Below are positions 1 through 8,923 of a stretch of 64,000 nt of DNA, one piece after another. The notes under the pieces were generated by a model, which was not told the DNA's origin, did no database searches, and saw only the letters and a list, made by a program, of their open reading frames with translations. How positions within the stretch are numbered: the first letter of the stretch is position 1; each line of letters opens with the position of its first letter. The translations under genes and the position numbers were made by a program. The stretch spans positions 62,001-126,000 of the forward strand of contig CAVYZH010000002.1 of the NCBI GenBank assembly GCA_963772975.1, in the 5' to 3' direction. This DNA is from AC-32 sp963772975 (lineage in GTDB: Bacteria; Actinomycetota; Thermoleophilia; Gaiellales; Gaiellaceae).

Positions 1-771
<771 letters not shown>

Positions 772-801
772 AACCGAGCAAGTTTAGCCGCGCGGGTGGA
801 C

Positions 802-817
802 GCGAACAAGTGTTCGC
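802..817 (-). promoter_or_regulatory. LexA-type SOS box controlling uvrA
   Basis: The 16-base palindrome gcgaacaagtgttcgc contains GAAC-N4-GTTC, the LexA operator core of actinobacteria and Bacillus. It sits 31 bases before the uvrA start and 15 bases upstream of a -10 hexamer (TAAACT, 786-781 on the minus strand), so it would cover the -35 region. This is the position expected for repression by LexA and induction by DNA damage. It also lies just after the stop of the RAYT gene, so a terminator role for the short hairpin cannot be excluded. Confidence 0.8.
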
Positions 818-818
818 T

Positions 819-1304
819 TCAGGTTGCTCTGGCGGCGGCCCACGGCCAGTCGGCGGCTCGCGCGCAGAGGCCTGCCCGGACCGGGTTCTGGAGTACGTAC
901 CTGCAGGTGTGCTGCAGGTGCTGCTCGTCTCTCGGTAGCCACGCGGCGAAGCGCTCGCCGAAGAGGTGGCCGCTGCGGCGGTGCCGGCGGTTGAAAGTCA
1001 GGGCGTAGGTGCCGTTCAGGCGGTGCATGCCGTCGGAGAGGCGCCAGAGCTCGGTCTCGACGACGAGGTGGTAGTGGGTCGTCATCAGGCAGAAGGCGTG
1101 GCAACCCCAGTCGTGGCGGTGGACTTCTGCCGCAAACAGGCGCAGGAAGAGGCGGCGCTCGTCGTCGTCCAGGAAGATCGCGGCGCGGGCGACTCCTCGT
1201 GCAGTGACGTGGTAGATGCCCGCCGGCGGGAGCAGGTTCCGCGGCTGCCTCACCGGGCCGACGCTAGCGGCCGACGGAGCGAGCGACAGGGTCGATCGAG
1301 CCAC
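819..1304 (-). CDS. REP-associated tyrosine transposase (RAYT), Y1/HUH family
   Basis: A 161-residue single-domain transposase of the IS200-like Y1 type. The HUH motif appears as THYHLVVE near residue 77, and the candidate catalytic tyrosine is in CRYVLQNPVRAGL near residue 137. An LFGERF segment precedes it, typical of RAYTs. Such proteins are usually single-copy, domesticated, and act on REP palindromes instead of mobilising a full insertion sequence. No IS ends are visible, but a REP-like palindrome lies 60 bases upstream. The start is uncertain: a GTG about 17 codons downstream (PVRQPRN) would also work. Confidence 0.85.
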   Translation of the reverse strand: MARSTLSLAPSAASVGPVRQPRNLLPPAGIYHVTARGVARAAIFLDDDERRLFLRLFAAEVHRHDWGCHAFCLMTTHYHLVVETELWRLSDGMHRLNGTYALTFNRRHRRSGHLFGERFAAWLPRDEQHLQHTCRYVLQNPVRAGLCARAADWPWAAARAT

Positions 1305-1363
1305 TCCGTGGACAAACCGTCACACCCTTGTCACACCTGCCGTGATCGTTTCCGCCACCCCGC

Positions 1364-1376
1364 GGGGACAGTCCCC
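1364..1376. repeat. REP-like palindrome beside the RAYT gene
   Basis: The sequence ggggacagtcccc is a near-perfect palindrome (GGGGA / TCCCC with a three-base loop), followed by a second small hairpin at about 1383-1395. It lies between the RAYT start and the stop of the neighbouring PH-domain gene. GGGGAC..GTCCCC palindromes are common in REP elements that accompany RAYT genes. It could instead be a weak terminator for the PH-domain gene; no T-run follows on the minus strand. Confidence 0.45.
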
Positions 1377-1387
1377 GGCAGTCGGCT

Positions 1388-1810
1388 TCAGCCGGCGAGC
1401 CGCTCGACGAGGCGATACACGCGCCGCGGCTCGGGGACGTGGTCGATCTCGAGCGACCCGGCGACGAGCGTGCCATAGCCGAACAGCCGCCCGGGCAGGC
1501 TCTGCTCGAGCTCCAGGTTCTCGACGCTCCTCAGACGCACCGTCGCCTCGCGCCGCCGCAGCGTGCCGTCGACGAGGCAGACCTTGTCCGTGGTCACGAC
1601 GAGATGCGTTCGCTCCCAGCGCCAGACCGCCCGCAGGCAGACCGCCGCCGCGACCACCATCAGCGCTGCCCCGGGAACCGGCAGCGGCCACGGCTCAGCG
1701 AGCAACACGCCGCCGATCAGCGCCAGCACGACAGCCTGCGCAAGTGGCCGCGCGAGCACGGCGCCATGCCGGCGCGCGTCGAAGCACACCTCTTCGTCGT
1801 GCGTGATCAT
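1388..1810 (-). CDS. Membrane protein with bacterial PH domain (bPH_2/YdbT-like)
   Basis: A 140-residue protein with a short cytoplasmic N-terminus, two closely spaced hydrophobic segments (about residues 22-60), then a soluble domain starting WERTHLVVTTDKVCLV. The order LVVT.DKV...G...RR...V.L..V..LE..Q...GR..GYGTL is the signature of the DUF304/bacterial PH domain seen in YdbT and YdbS. The role is unknown; members are membrane-associated. It is followed upstream on the same strand by another small membrane protein (1853-2092), and the two may be co-transcribed. Confidence 0.75.
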   Translation of the reverse strand: MITHDEEVCFDARRHGAVLARPLAQAVVLALIGGVLLAEPWPLPVPGAALMVVAAAVCLRAVWRWERTHLVVTTDKVCLVDGTLRRREATVRLRSVENLELEQSLPGRLFGYGTLVAGSLEIDHVPEPRRVYRLVERLAG

Positions 1811-1852
1811 CGCGCGCCCGCTTCGGCGGCGACCGCGCCGATCCTGCGTTTG

Positions 1853-2092
1853 CTAGGCCTTGCGCCAGCGGCCGAAGATAAGGCCGCCGAGAGTGAAGCC
1901 CAAGCCGAACGTGCCCAAAGAGAACGCGCCGATCGCGACTGCCTTGCGCCACGACGAGAGACGTGCCCAGCGGCCGAGGGCCTCCTGGTCCTCCGTGGTC
2001 AGTGGCTCGCCTCGACGCTGCTTGCGCAGTGCGCCGCCCGCCCTCAACCCGAGGTAGAGGTCATCGAAGATCTCGGTCGACTCATCGGCCAT
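1853..2092 (-). CDS. Small membrane protein, function unknown
   Basis: A 79-residue protein starting MADESTEIFDDLYLGLRAG, with an acidic N-terminus, a charged middle containing LTTEDQEALGRWARLSSWRK, and one C-terminal hydrophobic helix (about residues 50-74) rich in glycine. It ends in a basic GRWRKA tail. No family is recognised. It lies between the PH-domain membrane protein and a divergent metallophosphoesterase. The regular codon use and the ATG start at 2092 support a real gene. Confidence 0.6.
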   Translation of the reverse strand: MADESTEIFDDLYLGLRAGGALRKQRRGEPLTTEDQEALGRWARLSSWRKAVAIGAFSLGTFGLGFTLGGLIFGRWRKA

Positions 2093-2127
2093 TTCACTCA
2101 GTGTATAGCGTGGGTTCGGCGTTGCCC

Positions 2128-2943
2128 GTGCGGCTCCTCCACATCTCCGACCTGCACGCCGGAAGCGTGGAGGAGACGGCCATCGAGGGGTCTCTGGAGC
2201 CCCTCGTGGAGCGCGCTCAGCCCGAGCTGATCGTGGTCACGGGCGACCTCACGCACCGTGGCCGGAGGCGCGAGCACGAGCGCGCTGCGGCCTTCCTCCG
2301 CGGTCTCGGGAGACCGCTGCTGGTGATCCCCGGGAACCACGACATCCCGTACACCTTCCCCACCCGTTTCACGCGCCCGTGGGCGGAGTTCGAGCGGCAG
2401 TGGGGGACCGTCGAGCCGGTCTTCCGCTCGGACGAGCTGATGGTGGTCGGCCTCAACTCGGTACGGCCGTGGCGGCACCAGTCGGGCCGGATCCGGAGTG
2501 CGCAGATCGCGCGGACGGCCGAGCTGCTGGGCGAGGCACCGGAGGGCGCACTGCGCGTCGTCGCGCTCCACCATCACCTGATCGGCGCACCCTGGCGCTC
2601 GCGCAAGCGACCCGTCGCCCACCGTTCGAAGGTGCTCGCGGGGTTCGTCGACGCGGGCGCAGAGCTGATCCTCGCCGGCCACATCCACCAGGCCGCGGTC
2701 AGCGAGCGGCACGAGTTCGAGGTCGACCGCAACGGCCTGCGCGGCGTGACCGTCTCGATCGCCCCCGGCCTCGGCCAGCCGCGGCCGAACCGGCGCGGCG
2801 AAGCGCGCGGCCTGCACGTCTACGAGGCGAGCGCGGACTCGCTGCTCGTCCAGACCTACGTCTGGCGTGCCGATGACTGGGGCCTTACCGCGCGGCGGCA
2901 CTTCCCACGCGGCCGCGCCCCGCTCGCCTCCGAGCCCTCCTAG
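2128..2943 (+). CDS. Calcineurin-like metallophosphoesterase
   Basis: A 271-residue protein with the complete dimetal phosphoesterase signature in order: HISDLHAG at the N-terminus, VTGDLTHRG near residue 35, PGNHDIPY near 72, ALHHHLIG near 148 and ILAGHIHQ near 184. This matches the 3',5'-cyclic-nucleotide phosphodiesterase/CpdA-like branch, but the substrate cannot be read from sequence. The GTG at 2128 is chosen because VRLLHISDLH matches the usual start of the fold; GTGs at 2101 and 2110 are alternatives. It converges with the SHOCT-domain gene, with a 4-base overlap of the 3' ends. Confidence 0.88.
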   Translation: MRLLHISDLHAGSVEETAIEGSLEPLVERAQPELIVVTGDLTHRGRRREHERAAAFLRGLGRPLLVIPGNHDIPYTFPTRFTRPWAEFERQWGTVEPVFRSDELMVVGLNSVRPWRHQSGRIRSAQIARTAELLGEAPEGALRVVALHHHLIGAPWRSRKRPVAHRSKVLAGFVDAGAELILAGHIHQAAVSERHEFEVDRNGLRGVTVSIAPGLGQPRPNRRGEARGLHVYEASADSLLVQTYVWRADDWGLTARRHFPRGRAPLASEPS

Positions 2944-3362
2944 GGATGCCCCTGCAGCTCGGCCTTCTTGGCCTCGAACTCCTCGTCGTTGAGGACGCCG
3001 TCGCGGTGCAGGTCGGAGAGCTTCCGCAGCTGGTCGCTCACGTCGGGATTCCGACCGAACGGGCTGACCGGCGGCCGCTGGGCCTCCGGCCCGGTGATCG
3101 GCCGATGCTGGATGAAGTGCCTGTGCGCGATCACCAGCCCAGTCGCGGCCAGCACCGAGAACAGCCACGCCGAGAACGCCGTGCCCGAGTCGATGCCCGA
3201 GCCGAAGAGGACGAAGGCGAGGCTGTTGCCGATCAGCGCGCCGACCAGGCCGAAGCCCGTCGTCATCCAGATCGGCATCGGGTCGGGCCCCGGAACCGAC
3301 CAGCGCGCAAGCACGCCGATCACGAAGGCCGCGAGTAGCGTCGAGACGATCGCGCCGAGCAC
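2940..3362 (-). CDS. GlsB/YeaQ-like membrane protein with C-terminal SHOCT domain
   Basis: A 140-residue protein. The N-terminal 75 residues hold three glycine-rich hydrophobic segments (MLGAIVSTLLAAFVIGVLA; TTGFGLVGALIGNSLAF; AFSAWLFSVLAATGLVIA) resembling the transglycosylase-associated/YeaQ membrane family. The last 30 residues, with LRKLSDLHRDGVLNDEEFEAKKAEL, form a typical SHOCT helix pair, a short oligomerisation module. The gene ends by overlapping the convergent phosphoesterase and begins 9 bases after uvrB ends, so it may be the last gene of the uvrB operon. Confidence 0.75.
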   Translation of the reverse strand: MLGAIVSTLLAAFVIGVLARWSVPGPDPMPIWMTTGFGLVGALIGNSLAFVLFGSGIDSGTAFSAWLFSVLAATGLVIAHRHFIQHRPITGPEAQRPPVSPFGRNPDVSDQLRKLSDLHRDGVLNDEEFEAKKAELQGHP

Positions 3363-3371
3363 GAGCAGAAC

Positions 3372-5381
3372 CTACCCGCTCGGAACCTGTGCGGCAGCCA
3401 GCAGCTCGCGGCGCAGATCCTTGATCTCGTCGCGCAGCTTGGCCGCGTATTCGAAGCGCAGCTCCTCGGCTGCGGCGAACATCTCCTCTTCGAGCTGGAT
3501 CACGAGCTTCTCGAGCTCGGCCGGCGCCATGCCTTCGACCTCCTTGCGCCCCTTGCGGCGCCGGCCCGGCACCGTCGGCGACTCGAGCGCCAGGAACTCG
3601 GCGATGTCGGAGACACCTTTGACGATCGACTCCGGCGTGATCCCGTGCTCCTCGTTGTACGCCAGCTGCTTGGCGCGGCGCCGGTCGGTTTCCTCGAGCG
3701 CGAACTTGATTGCCTCGGTGTGCTTGTCGGCGTACATCAGCACCTTGCCGTTGACGTTCCTCGCCGCGCGGCCGATCGTCTGGATCAGCGCCGTCTGCCC
3801 GCGCAGGAAGCCTTCCTTGTCGGCATCGAGGATCGCCACCAGCGAGACCTCGGGCAGGTCGAGCCCCTCGCGCAGGAGGTTGACGCCGACCAGCACGTCG
3901 TACTCGCCGAGCCGCAGCTCGCGGATGATCTGGATCCGCTCGAGCGTGTCGATCTCGGAGTGCAGGTAGCGCGCCTTGACGCCCGACTCGAGCAGGTAGT
4001 CGGTCAGGTCCTCGGCCATCTTCTTCGTCAGCGTCGTGACGAGCACGCGCTCGCCGACCTCCTCGCGGCGGCGGATCTCGTTCAGCAGGTCGTCGATCTG
4101 GTTCTTCGTCGCCCGCAACTCGACCTCGGGGTCGACGATCCCGGTCGGACGGATCAGCTGCTCGGCGATGCGCGTCGAGTGGCGCAGCTCGTACGCCCCG
4201 GGCGTCGCCGACATGAACACCAGCTGCGGCACCTTGCCGAGGAACTCGTCGAAGCGCAGCGGCCGGTTGTCGAGCGCCGACGGGAGCCGGAAGCCGTGCT
4301 CGACCAGCGTCTCCTTGCGCGAGCGGTCGCCCTCGTACATGCCGCCGACCTGGGGCACGGTCTGGTGCGACTCGTCCACGAAGACGACGAAGTCGGACGG
4401 GAAGAAGTCGAGCAGCGTGTGCGGCGCCGAGCCCGGCGGCCGGCCGTCGAGGTGGCGCGAGTAGTTCTCGATCCCGTTGCAGAAGCCGAGCTCCTGCATC
4501 ATCTCGAGGTCGTACTCGGTGCGCTGCCGGATGCGGTGCGCCTCGAGCATCTTGCCCTCTGACTCGAACAGCTTGACCTGCTCCGCGAGCTCGTGCCGGA
4601 TCTGCTCGGACGCGCGCTCGACCGTCGGCTTCGAGGTCACGTACTGCGTCGCCGGGAAGATTGCGAGGTGCTCGAGCTTGGCGTAGACCTCGCCGGTGAG
4701 CGGGTCGAAGTGGGTGATCTGCTCGACCTCGTCGCCGAAGAACGAGATCCGGTAGGCCGACTCCATGTGCGCAGGCTGCACCTCGACCACGTCGCCCTTG
4801 ACGCGGAACTTGCCGCGACCGAGCAGCGTGTCGTTGCGCGCGTACTGGATGTCTACGAGCTTGCGCAGGACGAGGTCGCGGTCGTGCTCCTCGCCGGTCG
4901 CGAGCAGGACGACGCGCTTCTCGTACTCCTCCGGCGAGCCGAGGCCGTAGATGCACGAGACCGAGGCGACGATGATCACGTCACGGCGTGAGAGCAGCGC
5001 GGCCGTCGCCGCGTGCCGCAGCCGGTCGATGTCGTCGTTCCGCGAGCTGTCCTTCTCGATGTAGAGGTCGGCCTGCGGCACGTACGCCTCGGGCTGGTAG
5101 TAGTCGTAGTAGGAGACGAAGTACTCGACCGCGTTGTCGGGAAAGAACTCCCGCAACTCGTTGCAGAGCTGGGCGGCCAGCGTCTTGTTGTGGGCGATCA
5201 GCAGGGTCGGGCGCTGGACCTGCTCGACGATCCAGGCCATCGTCGCCGTCTTGCCGGTGCCGGTCGCGCCGAGCAGCGTCTGATACCGCTCGCCGGCCTC
5301 CAGGCCGGCGCTCAGCTCGGCGATCGCGCCCGGCTGGTCACCGGTCGGCTTGTAGGCCTGCGAGGTTTTGAACTCGGCCAT
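3372..5381 (-). CDS. uvrB: UvrB excinuclease ABC subunit B
   Basis: A 669-residue UvrB, the usual length, which verifies damage and loads UvrC in nucleotide excision repair. Visible features are GATGTGKT (Walker A, residues 38-45), the YYDYYQPEAYVPQADLYIEKD beta-hairpin region that locks DNA, the DESH box followed by QTVPQ, helicase motifs GVNLLREGLDLPEVSLV and QTIGRAARN, and a C-terminal UVR coiled-coil domain (last 40 residues) for UvrC contact. The ATG giving MAEFKTSQ is preferred over an in-frame ATG 33 bases upstream, which would overlap the preceding MFS gene. No SOS box was found upstream; it probably shares the exporter operon transcript. Confidence 0.97.
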   Translation of the reverse strand: MAEFKTSQAYKPTGDQPGAIAELSAGLEAGERYQTLLGATGTGKTATMAWIVEQVQRPTLLIAHNKTLAAQLCNELREFFPDNAVEYFVSYYDYYQPEAYVPQADLYIEKDSSRNDDIDRLRHAATAALLSRRDVIIVASVSCIYGLGSPEEYEKRVVLLATGEEHDRDLVLRKLVDIQYARNDTLLGRGKFRVKGDVVEVQPAHMESAYRISFFGDEVEQITHFDPLTGEVYAKLEHLAIFPATQYVTSKPTVERASEQIRHELAEQVKLFESEGKMLEAHRIRQRTEYDLEMMQELGFCNGIENYSRHLDGRPPGSAPHTLLDFFPSDFVVFVDESHQTVPQVGGMYEGDRSRKETLVEHGFRLPSALDNRPLRFDEFLGKVPQLVFMSATPGAYELRHSTRIAEQLIRPTGIVDPEVELRATKNQIDDLLNEIRRREEVGERVLVTTLTKKMAEDLTDYLLESGVKARYLHSEIDTLERIQIIRELRLGEYDVLVGVNLLREGLDLPEVSLVAILDADKEGFLRGQTALIQTIGRAARNVNGKVLMYADKHTEAIKFALEETDRRRAKQLAYNEEHGITPESIVKGVSDIAEFLALESPTVPGRRRKGRKEVEGMAPAELEKLVIQLEEEMFAAAEELRFEYAAKLRDEIKDLRRELLAAAQVPSG

Positions 5382-5385
5382 TCGC

Positions 5386-6669
5386 TCAAGGGTAGCGGCG
5401 TGAGTTCCGTTCAAGAACGCCCGCCCTACGAGGCCTACGCCGCGATCGCCGGGTCCCTTTTTGCTGGCGACCGAGCTCCTGAGCGGCGGCCAGCGAGACG
5501 ACGCCCATCGAGAGCGTCTGCACGGCGGCGAAGCCGATCAGCACGGGCGTCGTGCCGAACGCGTCGAGCACCGGACCGGTGACGAACAGGCCGAGCGGGT
5601 TGACGACCGCCCAGCCGACCATCGACGTCGCGAACACGTTCGGCCGCAGCGGCGGCGGCACGCGCAGCGTCGTGATCGCGTGCAGGCTCGGGTTGACAAG
5701 CCCGTTAGCGATCCCGGAGGCGAAGATCAGCGCCGAGAGCGCGATCGCGGGCAAGGGCAGCCAGAGCAGCCAGAGCGGCGCGGCCTGACCGAGCGCGCAG
5801 GCGGCGATCACGGCCAGGCCCTGGAAGCGCCGGGTGAGAAAGCGGAAGGAGACCGCGTTGCCGACGAGCGCGCCCACGCCGAACGAGGCGATCAGCAGCC
5901 CGACGATCCCCGGGTGGTGGCCGAAGCGCGTCAGCACGAGCACGGGCACCGCGACGAAGAACGCCGTCCACGCCGCGTCGCCGACCGCGAAGGTCGGCCA
6001 CCAGACGCGCAGCAAGCGATCCTGCTTGATGAAGCGGAAGCCCGCGCGCAGGTTGGTGGCCTCGTCCTCCTGCGCCAGGGGCGGGCGATGCGGAACGAAG
6101 CCGGCCACCAGCACGACCGCGACGAGGTAGGTCGCGGCGTCGATCAACAGCACGGAGGTCGCTCCGACGACACCGATCAGGATCCCTGCCAGCGCGGGAC
6201 CGGCGAGCAGCGTCGCTCGAGTCGCTGCCTGGAAGAGCGCCTGCGCCTCGGTGATCTGCTGCTCGTCCTCGCCGAGCAGCTCCGGGACGATCACCTTCTG
6301 CGCGGCGAAGTAGGGCGCGGCGAAGGCGCCGAGCGCGAAGGCGACGACCAGCAGGATGGGGTACGTCAGCCCGCCGGTCCAGTGCAGGATCGGGATGACC
6401 GCCATCAGTGGCGCCCTTGCGCCGTCGCAGAGCAGCATCGTGCGGCGTGCGCCGAGGCGGCCGAGGAGCTTCCCGCCGGGCAGGCCGAGCAGGGCGAGGC
6501 CGATCACCTCGGAGGCGACCATGAAGGTGGTCTTGGTCGCCGAGCCGGTCGTCAGGAGCACGAACCAGGGCAGCGCGACCCAGGTCATCTGCGCGCCGGT
6601 GGTCGAGATCACCTCTGCCGAGAGCAGCGCGCGGATCGAGCGATCGCGCAGAAGAGCGGTGCGACTCAC
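5386..6669 (-). CDS. MFS transporter (second of a tandem pair)
   Basis: A 427-residue major facilitator with about 12 hydrophobic segments. The N-terminal half contains the MFS loop 2-3 motif region LGRLGARRTMLLCDGAR. Its nearest style is the MFS_3 (EntS/macrolide-efflux-like) group of drug or siderophore exporters; the substrate is unknown. The start codon overlaps the stop of the upstream MFS gene by 4 bases, so the two are translationally coupled. The C-terminus is an unusual basic, arginine-rich tail of about 25 residues. uvrB starts 4 bases downstream. Confidence 0.88.
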   Translation of the reverse strand: MSRTALLRDRSIRALLSAEVISTTGAQMTWVALPWFVLLTTGSATKTTFMVASEVIGLALLGLPGGKLLGRLGARRTMLLCDGARAPLMAVIPILHWTGGLTYPILLVVAFALGAFAAPYFAAQKVIVPELLGEDEQQITEAQALFQAATRATLLAGPALAGILIGVVGATSVLLIDAATYLVAVVLVAGFVPHRPPLAQEDEATNLRAGFRFIKQDRLLRVWWPTFAVGDAAWTAFFVAVPVLVLTRFGHHPGIVGLLIASFGVGALVGNAVSFRFLTRRFQGLAVIAACALGQAAPLWLLWLPLPAIALSALIFASGIANGLVNPSLHAITTLRVPPPLRPNVFATSMVGWAVVNPLGLFVTGPVLDAFGTTPVLIGFAAVQTLSMGVVSLAAAQELGRQQKGTRRSRRRPRRAGVLERNSRRYP

Positions 6670-7955
6670 TCGTCGGCCTCCGGGAGCTCATGCAGGTGCG
6701 GGATCGGCGAGGGCAGCAGCCAGAGCACGCCGGCGATCGCGCCGACTGTGGCGATCCAGAGCGTCGGCCTCAGGCCGATCCAGGTCCCGAGCGCGCCGCC
6801 GGCGAGCGCGCCGAGCGGGCGAACGCCGTAGTTGACGACCATGTAGGCGCCGGCGACGCGCGCCCGCAGCCGGTCCGGCACGAGCGCGACGGTGATCGCG
6901 TTGGCCGAGATGTCGAGCAGCATCACGCCGAAGCCGGAGATGAACTCGGCGAGGAACAGGCAGGCGTAGATCGTCCAGTTGCCGCCGCCGGCGAGCGGAA
7001 CGAGCACAAGCGGCGCCGGAAAGAGCACGCAGCCGGCCACGTAGACCGGCCCGACGCCGAAGCGCCGGCTCAGCCGCCCGGTCAGGAGCGACCCGAGCAC
7101 GCCACCCACCGCGCCGGCGCCGAGTACGAGCCCGAGTACGCCAGGCCCCACGCCCAGCACGCGCGTCGCGTAGAGGAAGAAGAGCGCGAAGAAGACGAAG
7201 TTGAAGAAGTTGATCGTCGCGGTCGAGAGCAGCTTCGCGCGGATGATCGGCGAGCCCCAGATGTAGCTCATCCCGGCCTTCAGGTGGCCGCTCCCCCCCT
7301 CTTCGGTCGGCGGCTCCTCCGGGTGGATCGAGTGCATCGTCAGCGCCGAGAAGACGAACGAGAGCGCGTCGACAACCAGCGCGACCGGCGCCGAGAACAC
7401 CTGCACGAGCGCCCCGCCGAGGCTCGGCCCGGCGACGTACGAGAAGGCGCGGCTGCCGTTCAGCAGCGAGCTGGCTTCGAGATAGCGGTCCCGTGGCACG
7501 AGCATCGCGAAGAGCGTGCTGTACGAGACGTAGAAGAACACGCTCAGCGTCCCGATCAGAAAGCTGGCGACGTAGAGCTGGGTCAGCGTCAGCACGCCGA
7601 ACGCGTAGGCGATCGGGATCGCCGCGAGTGCCGCCGCGCGGCCGAGCGCGGTGAAGATCATCGTCTGGCGCCGGCGGCCGTGACGGTCGACCCAGGCGCC
7701 GGCGTGCAGCGAGAAGAGCAGGTTCGGAAAGAGCATCGCCGCGGCGAGGTAGCCCATCTGGGCAGCGCTTGCGTCGAGCACGAGCACGCCCACGAGCGGG
7801 AGCGCAATCAACGTCGCCTGGTCGCCGAAGAGCGAGACCGTCTCGCCCACCCAGAAGCGTCGGAAATTGCGCTCTTGGAGGGCGCCTGGGAGGCGAATCA
7901 GGCGTTGCGGAGCCGGCGCGACGACCGCGCCCGTGGTCGGATCGTTGGGGTTCAT
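6666..7955 (-). CDS. MFS transporter (first of a tandem pair)
   Basis: A 429-residue MFS_3-type exporter. The N-terminus LQERNFRRFWVGETVSLFGDQ is the usual opening of EntS-like transporters, and AGAWVDRHGRRRQTMI carries the conserved loop 2-3 motif. About 12 hydrophobic helices follow. It overlaps both neighbours by 4 bases (DUF4097 gene before, second MFS after), showing one operon. Two related but clearly diverged MFS genes in tandem could form separate exporters or act together; the sequence does not decide. Confidence 0.88.
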   Translation of the reverse strand: MNPNDPTTGAVVAPAPQRLIRLPGALQERNFRRFWVGETVSLFGDQATLIALPLVGVLVLDASAAQMGYLAAAMLFPNLLFSLHAGAWVDRHGRRRQTMIFTALGRAAALAAIPIAYAFGVLTLTQLYVASFLIGTLSVFFYVSYSTLFAMLVPRDRYLEASSLLNGSRAFSYVAGPSLGGALVQVFSAPVALVVDALSFVFSALTMHSIHPEEPPTEEGGSGHLKAGMSYIWGSPIIRAKLLSTATINFFNFVFFALFFLYATRVLGVGPGVLGLVLGAGAVGGVLGSLLTGRLSRRFGVGPVYVAGCVLFPAPLVLVPLAGGGNWTIYACLFLAEFISGFGVMLLDISANAITVALVPDRLRARVAGAYMVVNYGVRPLGALAGGALGTWIGLRPTLWIATVGAIAGVLWLLPSPIPHLHELPEADE

Positions 7956-8818
7956 GCCCGGGTGACGGTGACGTCGCCGCTCATCGTGTTCGCACGGAGC
8001 TCGACAGTAGGACCGTTGCCGTCGGGCGGCAGGTCGGAGACCGGCAGCTCGGAGCGCACCTCGCCGGAGCGGGAGCGGGCGTCGACCCAGAGGGACGTGC
8101 CTTCGCGGATGCCGATCTTGAGGTCGCCGGAGGCCGACTTGAGCGTCACCTTGCCGCTGACGACGCTGCCGAGCTCCTGGTCGCCGGAGGCGGTGTTGAT
8201 CCCGACCGACGAGCCGGCCTCGCGCACGAGCACGTCGCCGGAAGCTGAGTTGACCGAGAGCTCGCCATGGACCTCGCGGATGATCACGTCGCCCGAAGCC
8301 GAGTTGATCTTGGCTTCGCCGCCGATCTGCCGGATCTGGACGTCGCCGGAGGCAGTGTTCACCTGCGCGTCGCCGCCGACCGAGGACAGCTGGACGTCGC
8401 CGCTCGCCGCGCTGATGTTCGCCTCGCCGGCGATCTCCGTGAACTCGACGTCGCCGGAGCCCGTCTCGACCTTGACCGAGCCGAAGCGGCCCCGGCCCTC
8501 GACGTCGGCGGAACCGGACTTCGTCTCGACGCTCGTGCCCTCGGGGCTGGTGACGGCGACGAGCACCTCCGCGCCGCGGAAGATGCCGAGCCCGCGGGCG
8601 CGGTCGCGGACGTCGATCACGATCTCGTGGCCGTTGCCGCGGTCACGCAGCTCGACCCTCGCGTTCTCCACGGCGGCGACGCTCGACTCGTTGTCGCGGA
8701 GCGGCTCGAGCACGACCGTCGTCTCCTGCACCTCTGCTGTCTCGACCCGGATCTCGCCCGCGCCCAGGCGGATGTCGAGGCGGGTCTCGCCCGGAGTCTG
8801 GAAGCTCTCGGTCCTCAT
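7952..8818 (-). CDS. DUF4097 beta-repeat (adhesin-like) protein
   Basis: A 288-residue protein without a clear signal peptide. From about residue 110 to 250 it consists of at least seven repeats of 19-20 residues with core SASGDV (variants GSGDVEF, AASGDVQL, TASGDVQI, NSASGDVII, NSASGDVLV, TASGDQEL, SASGDLKI), the hallmark of DUF4097 and expected to fold as a right-handed beta-helix. Function is unknown in the family. It starts with an ATGA overlap with a 31-codon ORF and ends with a 4-base overlap with an MFS gene, so it belongs to the RHH-regulated operon. Confidence 0.88.
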   Translation of the reverse strand: MRTESFQTPGETRLDIRLGAGEIRVETAEVQETTVVLEPLRDNESSVAAVENARVELRDRGNGHEIVIDVRDRARGLGIFRGAEVLVAVTSPEGTSVETKSGSADVEGRGRFGSVKVETGSGDVEFTEIAGEANISAASGDVQLSSVGGDAQVNTASGDVQIRQIGGEAKINSASGDVIIREVHGELSVNSASGDVLVREAGSSVGINTASGDQELGSVVSGKVTLKSASGDLKIGIREGTSLWVDARSRSGEVRSELPVSDLPPDGNGPTVELRANTMSGDVTVTRA

Positions 8819-8910
8819 CGCGGACGCCTCACGGGGGGACGCGGCGGCAGCTGCGGCCGCTTGTCGACGCGGACTTCGACGTGACCGAACGGGATTGGGA
8901 AAAAGGCCAT
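8815..8910 (-). CDS. 31-residue proline/arginine-rich small protein
   Basis: A short ORF, easily missed, between the RHH regulator and the DUF4097 gene. It begins MAFFPIPFGHVEVRVDKRP and ends in a proline/arginine-rich tail. A strong Shine-Dalgarno (aggaggggagg) lies 4 bases before the ATG, stronger than at most genes here. Its stop overlaps the next gene's start as ATGA, implying translational coupling. It may be a functional microprotein or a leader ORF whose translation opens the DUF4097 start. No homologous family is recognised. Confidence 0.6.
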   Translation of the reverse strand: MAFFPIPFGHVEVRVDKRPQLPPRPPVRRPR

Positions 8911-8923
8911 GGTTCCTCCCCTC

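Noticed and set aside
2098..4956. Very long open frames antiparallel to uvrB and other genes
   Set aside because: They are shadow frames caused by high GC content; their translations are arginine-rich and lack conserved motifs, while the opposite strand encodes clear families.
5381..5430. SOS box at uvrB from cgttcaagaacg
   Set aside because: The half-sites are in the order GTTC..GAAC with two bases between, the reverse of the GAAC-N4-GTTC LexA operator.
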